This document shows, in pieces, positions 21,259 through 23,052 of a stretch of 23,052 bases of DNA. This DNA is from Hirudo medicinalis (Eukaryota > Annelida > Clitellata > Hirudinida > Hirudinidae). The translations under genes and the position numbers were made by a program. Numbering within the stretch: position 1 is the first letter of the stretch; every line of letters starts with the position of its first letter. The DNA lies in NCBI GenBank assembly GCA_011800805.1, contig MPNW01000584.1, positions 54,605-77,656 of the forward strand, given 5' to 3'. The notes beneath the pieces are model-generated. The model saw only the letters and a list, made by a program, of their open reading frames with translations. It was not told the DNA's origin and did not search any database.

Positions 21259-22277
21259 CTCGTGTGAAATCGAGATTCTAAAACTTTCTCATAAATGTGT
21301 TGTTCGTGCAACTCAGCATATAATGAAAAGGAGGCGCCCCCTTCATTCCGGCTGCAAAACTGAGCAAAATTTAAACGACCAAAACAAGCAGACATCAAGA
21401 AAAGTGAATTAGGATTGCGACGGTAACAAAATCGTTTAATTCGTGAAGGCGACATTTTCGCGCCGATTTAATTTAATTTAATTGATAAGCTTGATAAGAA
21501 TTATAACTAGATTTATGTTTGTAATATTATTTCATTTTTTATGTTGCAATCACAAATTTTTTTAAGGCGACGACCGTCAGATTTCATTGAAAAATTTGAA
21601 TTAGAAGAGATCTCCTAGTTTTGAACACATCTCAAGACTTTTGCTCGAATGCCAGCTTCTATAGAGTAGTCATATAGCTTTTAAGCTGTGGGACATCCAC
21701 AAGGTTGAAATACACAAATCAGATGAACGTTATGAACACGTCCATTACATCTGCACATCTTACCGTTTCTGCTTGTTTTCGGCTTTTTTTTGCTTCGGGG
21801 TTTGTTCTCAATATTGCACAGATGCTGATAGCATCGTAGGAGTCGGAGTTCAATTTAATTATACAATTAATAGCTTATACTATCTAATTAATTAGAGATA
21901 ACTGAGATCAATTTTAAAGTCCAAAACCACTCACTTCAAAACTTTTTTAAACTTTGTTAACATTTGAATATTTACTTTAAAACGGTCAACGTGTAAACGC
22001 AAACACAAACATTTCTTCCGAACAAAATATATCTTCAGACAGGGTAAAATAAAATAGCAATTGTAGATCCACTTACGATGTAATAATAATAATAATAATA
22101 ATAATAATATATAATTATAACATTAAATATTGAGCTTAGGTTATCATAAAGCGTGACTCCATCAAAATACTTTTGAGAATGTTTTCGATACAAAATCTGG
22201 AAGCATTAAAATGTCATAAAAATTATGTCAGGTTCCCATCCTGCAGTCAGCAAGGTCATACTGCACCCAAGAAGAGG
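21259..22277. other. Spacer between genes C and D (both on -)
   Basis: It holds the presumed gene C promoter: ATTATATGC (on -, near 21320) is a possible TATA element about 55 to 60 bases before the ATG. The rest is AT-rich with an (AAT)n run at 22081-22109 and a TTTAATTTAATTTAATT stretch near 21466-21482. No exon was recognised. A 67-codon minus-strand frame (21455-21252) ends overlapping the gene C start codon; it could at most be an upstream ORF. Confidence 0.5.
22081..22109. repeat. (AAT)n microsatellite
   Basis: About nine TAA/AAT units followed by TATATAATTATAA, downstream of the gene D stop. Confidence 0.93.
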
Positions 22278-23052
22278 TTATTTTTTACTCTTTTTTTTGC
22301 AAAATATGCAGGCAAGAATGATGAGTAATACTAAGCAGGCTGCTGCAACAGGAACAATGTAAATGAATAATTCGGACAATTTTGCCATTCCTTTAGCTGC
22401 AAAAAGCAGAGTTACATCATTTATGACAATATTCACACGAAAATGTATGTTAATGATAATAATATGTTAATTTATAAAGCGCCAAAAGCTTGAGCGCCAG
22501 GGACTAGTGAGTAAATGGTTCAGAATTGATAACTGAACTCAAATATAAATGTCCAAATCATAGACGTACCTTGACACTTCAAATCATTATCAAAGTTCAA
22601 GCCATCTTTGCAGGCACAGACTGCAACTACGATATAATCCCACAAAGTGATATTTTGACATTTCATAATCTCCCCACAATTTCCATTGTTACTGGAGCAA
22701 TCTTTTTAAAATAATTATCTCGTTGTTTGTTTCAAACACACGCAATTAATTAAGTTAATATTATTTAAATTTTGAAGAACTAATAAAGTAATTACCAATA
22801 ATTTCGCAACTGATTCCCATCCGGCCTTCTTCACATTTCGGACAATTTTTAAAGTCGTGAATACATTCCCAGGATGCAAGAACCTCTTCTTGATTCCAAG
22901 GGAGTTTATCTAATAGAATAAATAATAAAATATAATACATTGATTAAATTATTAATAATTATTTCATTAATTGGTAATTGCAATTAGTCAATTTAATTAA
23001 AAACCCGCTTCTCTCAGTTAGCGCTGCTTTAAGGCAAATATCAACAACCTTT
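22278..23052 (-). CDS. Gene D (partial): fourth paralogue, half-EGF, EGF and TM exons
   Basis: Three exons are visible: 22909-22796, 22701-22570 and 22396-22278, all joined in phase 1. The first gives the half-EGF module (ECIHDFKNCPKCEEGRMG). The second gives the EGF module (DCSSNNGNCGEIMKCQNITL, then CACKDG). The third gives a transmembrane helix (LFIYIVPVAAACLVLLIILA) followed at once by a basic tail CKKKSKK and the TAA stop. The EGF exon has the same length (132 bases) as that of gene C and shares KCQNITLW and VAVC.CKDG, so C and D are the closest pair. The WSC and N-terminal exons should lie to the right of the window, because the acceptor at 22910-22911 is clear. Confidence 0.82.

Noticed and set aside
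21252..21455. 67-codon open frame on - just before gene C
   Set aside because: No domain and no homology to the paralogues; could be an upstream ORF but nothing shows translation.
22440..22520. Second SINE copy in gene D intron
   Set aside because: Only a short AAAGCGCC-like tail match; no A or B box seen, so not annotated as an element.

Overview
This window is AT-rich animal nuclear DNA. The genes are split by GT-AG introns of about 60 to 1000 bases. Intergenic DNA is full of ATT/ATC microsatellites, TTAGGG-type (metazoan telomere-like) repeats, a tRNA-derived SINE-like unit and a decayed LINE fragment. The phylum cannot be fixed from sequence alone; an invertebrate is likely. All gene models were assembled by eye from splice signals, phase continuity and protein motifs. 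There is no transcript evidence.

Left part (1-11,050, all on +): the last two exons of an unidentified conserved-looking protein (147-1463); a complete five-exon gene for the Arp2/3 actin-nucleating complex subunit ARPC5 (2917-4150) with a long probable 3' UTR; and a fasciclin-I-like adhesion protein (6162-11052) with four FAS1 domains in 14 exons, a signal peptide and a possible C-terminal GPI signal. Its exon 2 seems to carry one extra base in a T run.

Right part (11,778 to the window end): a cluster of four paralogous genes, called here A to D, for secretory-pathway cell-surface proteins. A is on - (11778-14969), B on + (15533-18234), C on - (18720-21258), and D on - (22278 to beyond the edge). 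Each full copy has a signal peptide, a degenerate galactose-binding/discoidin-like domain, a WSC carbohydrate-binding-type domain split over two exons, a half-EGF module and an EGF module. The C-terminal exon differs in every copy: a GPI-like tail in A and three unrelated transmembrane segments and tails in B, C and D. A also has an extra calcium-binding EGF exon. A and B are head-to-head; B and C are tail-to-tail.

The cluster is the most interesting content. It looks like a locally expanding, fast-evolving family of lectin-like surface receptors with interchangeable anchors, next to an adhesion gene. A role in self/non-self recognition, immunity or adhesion is only an inference.
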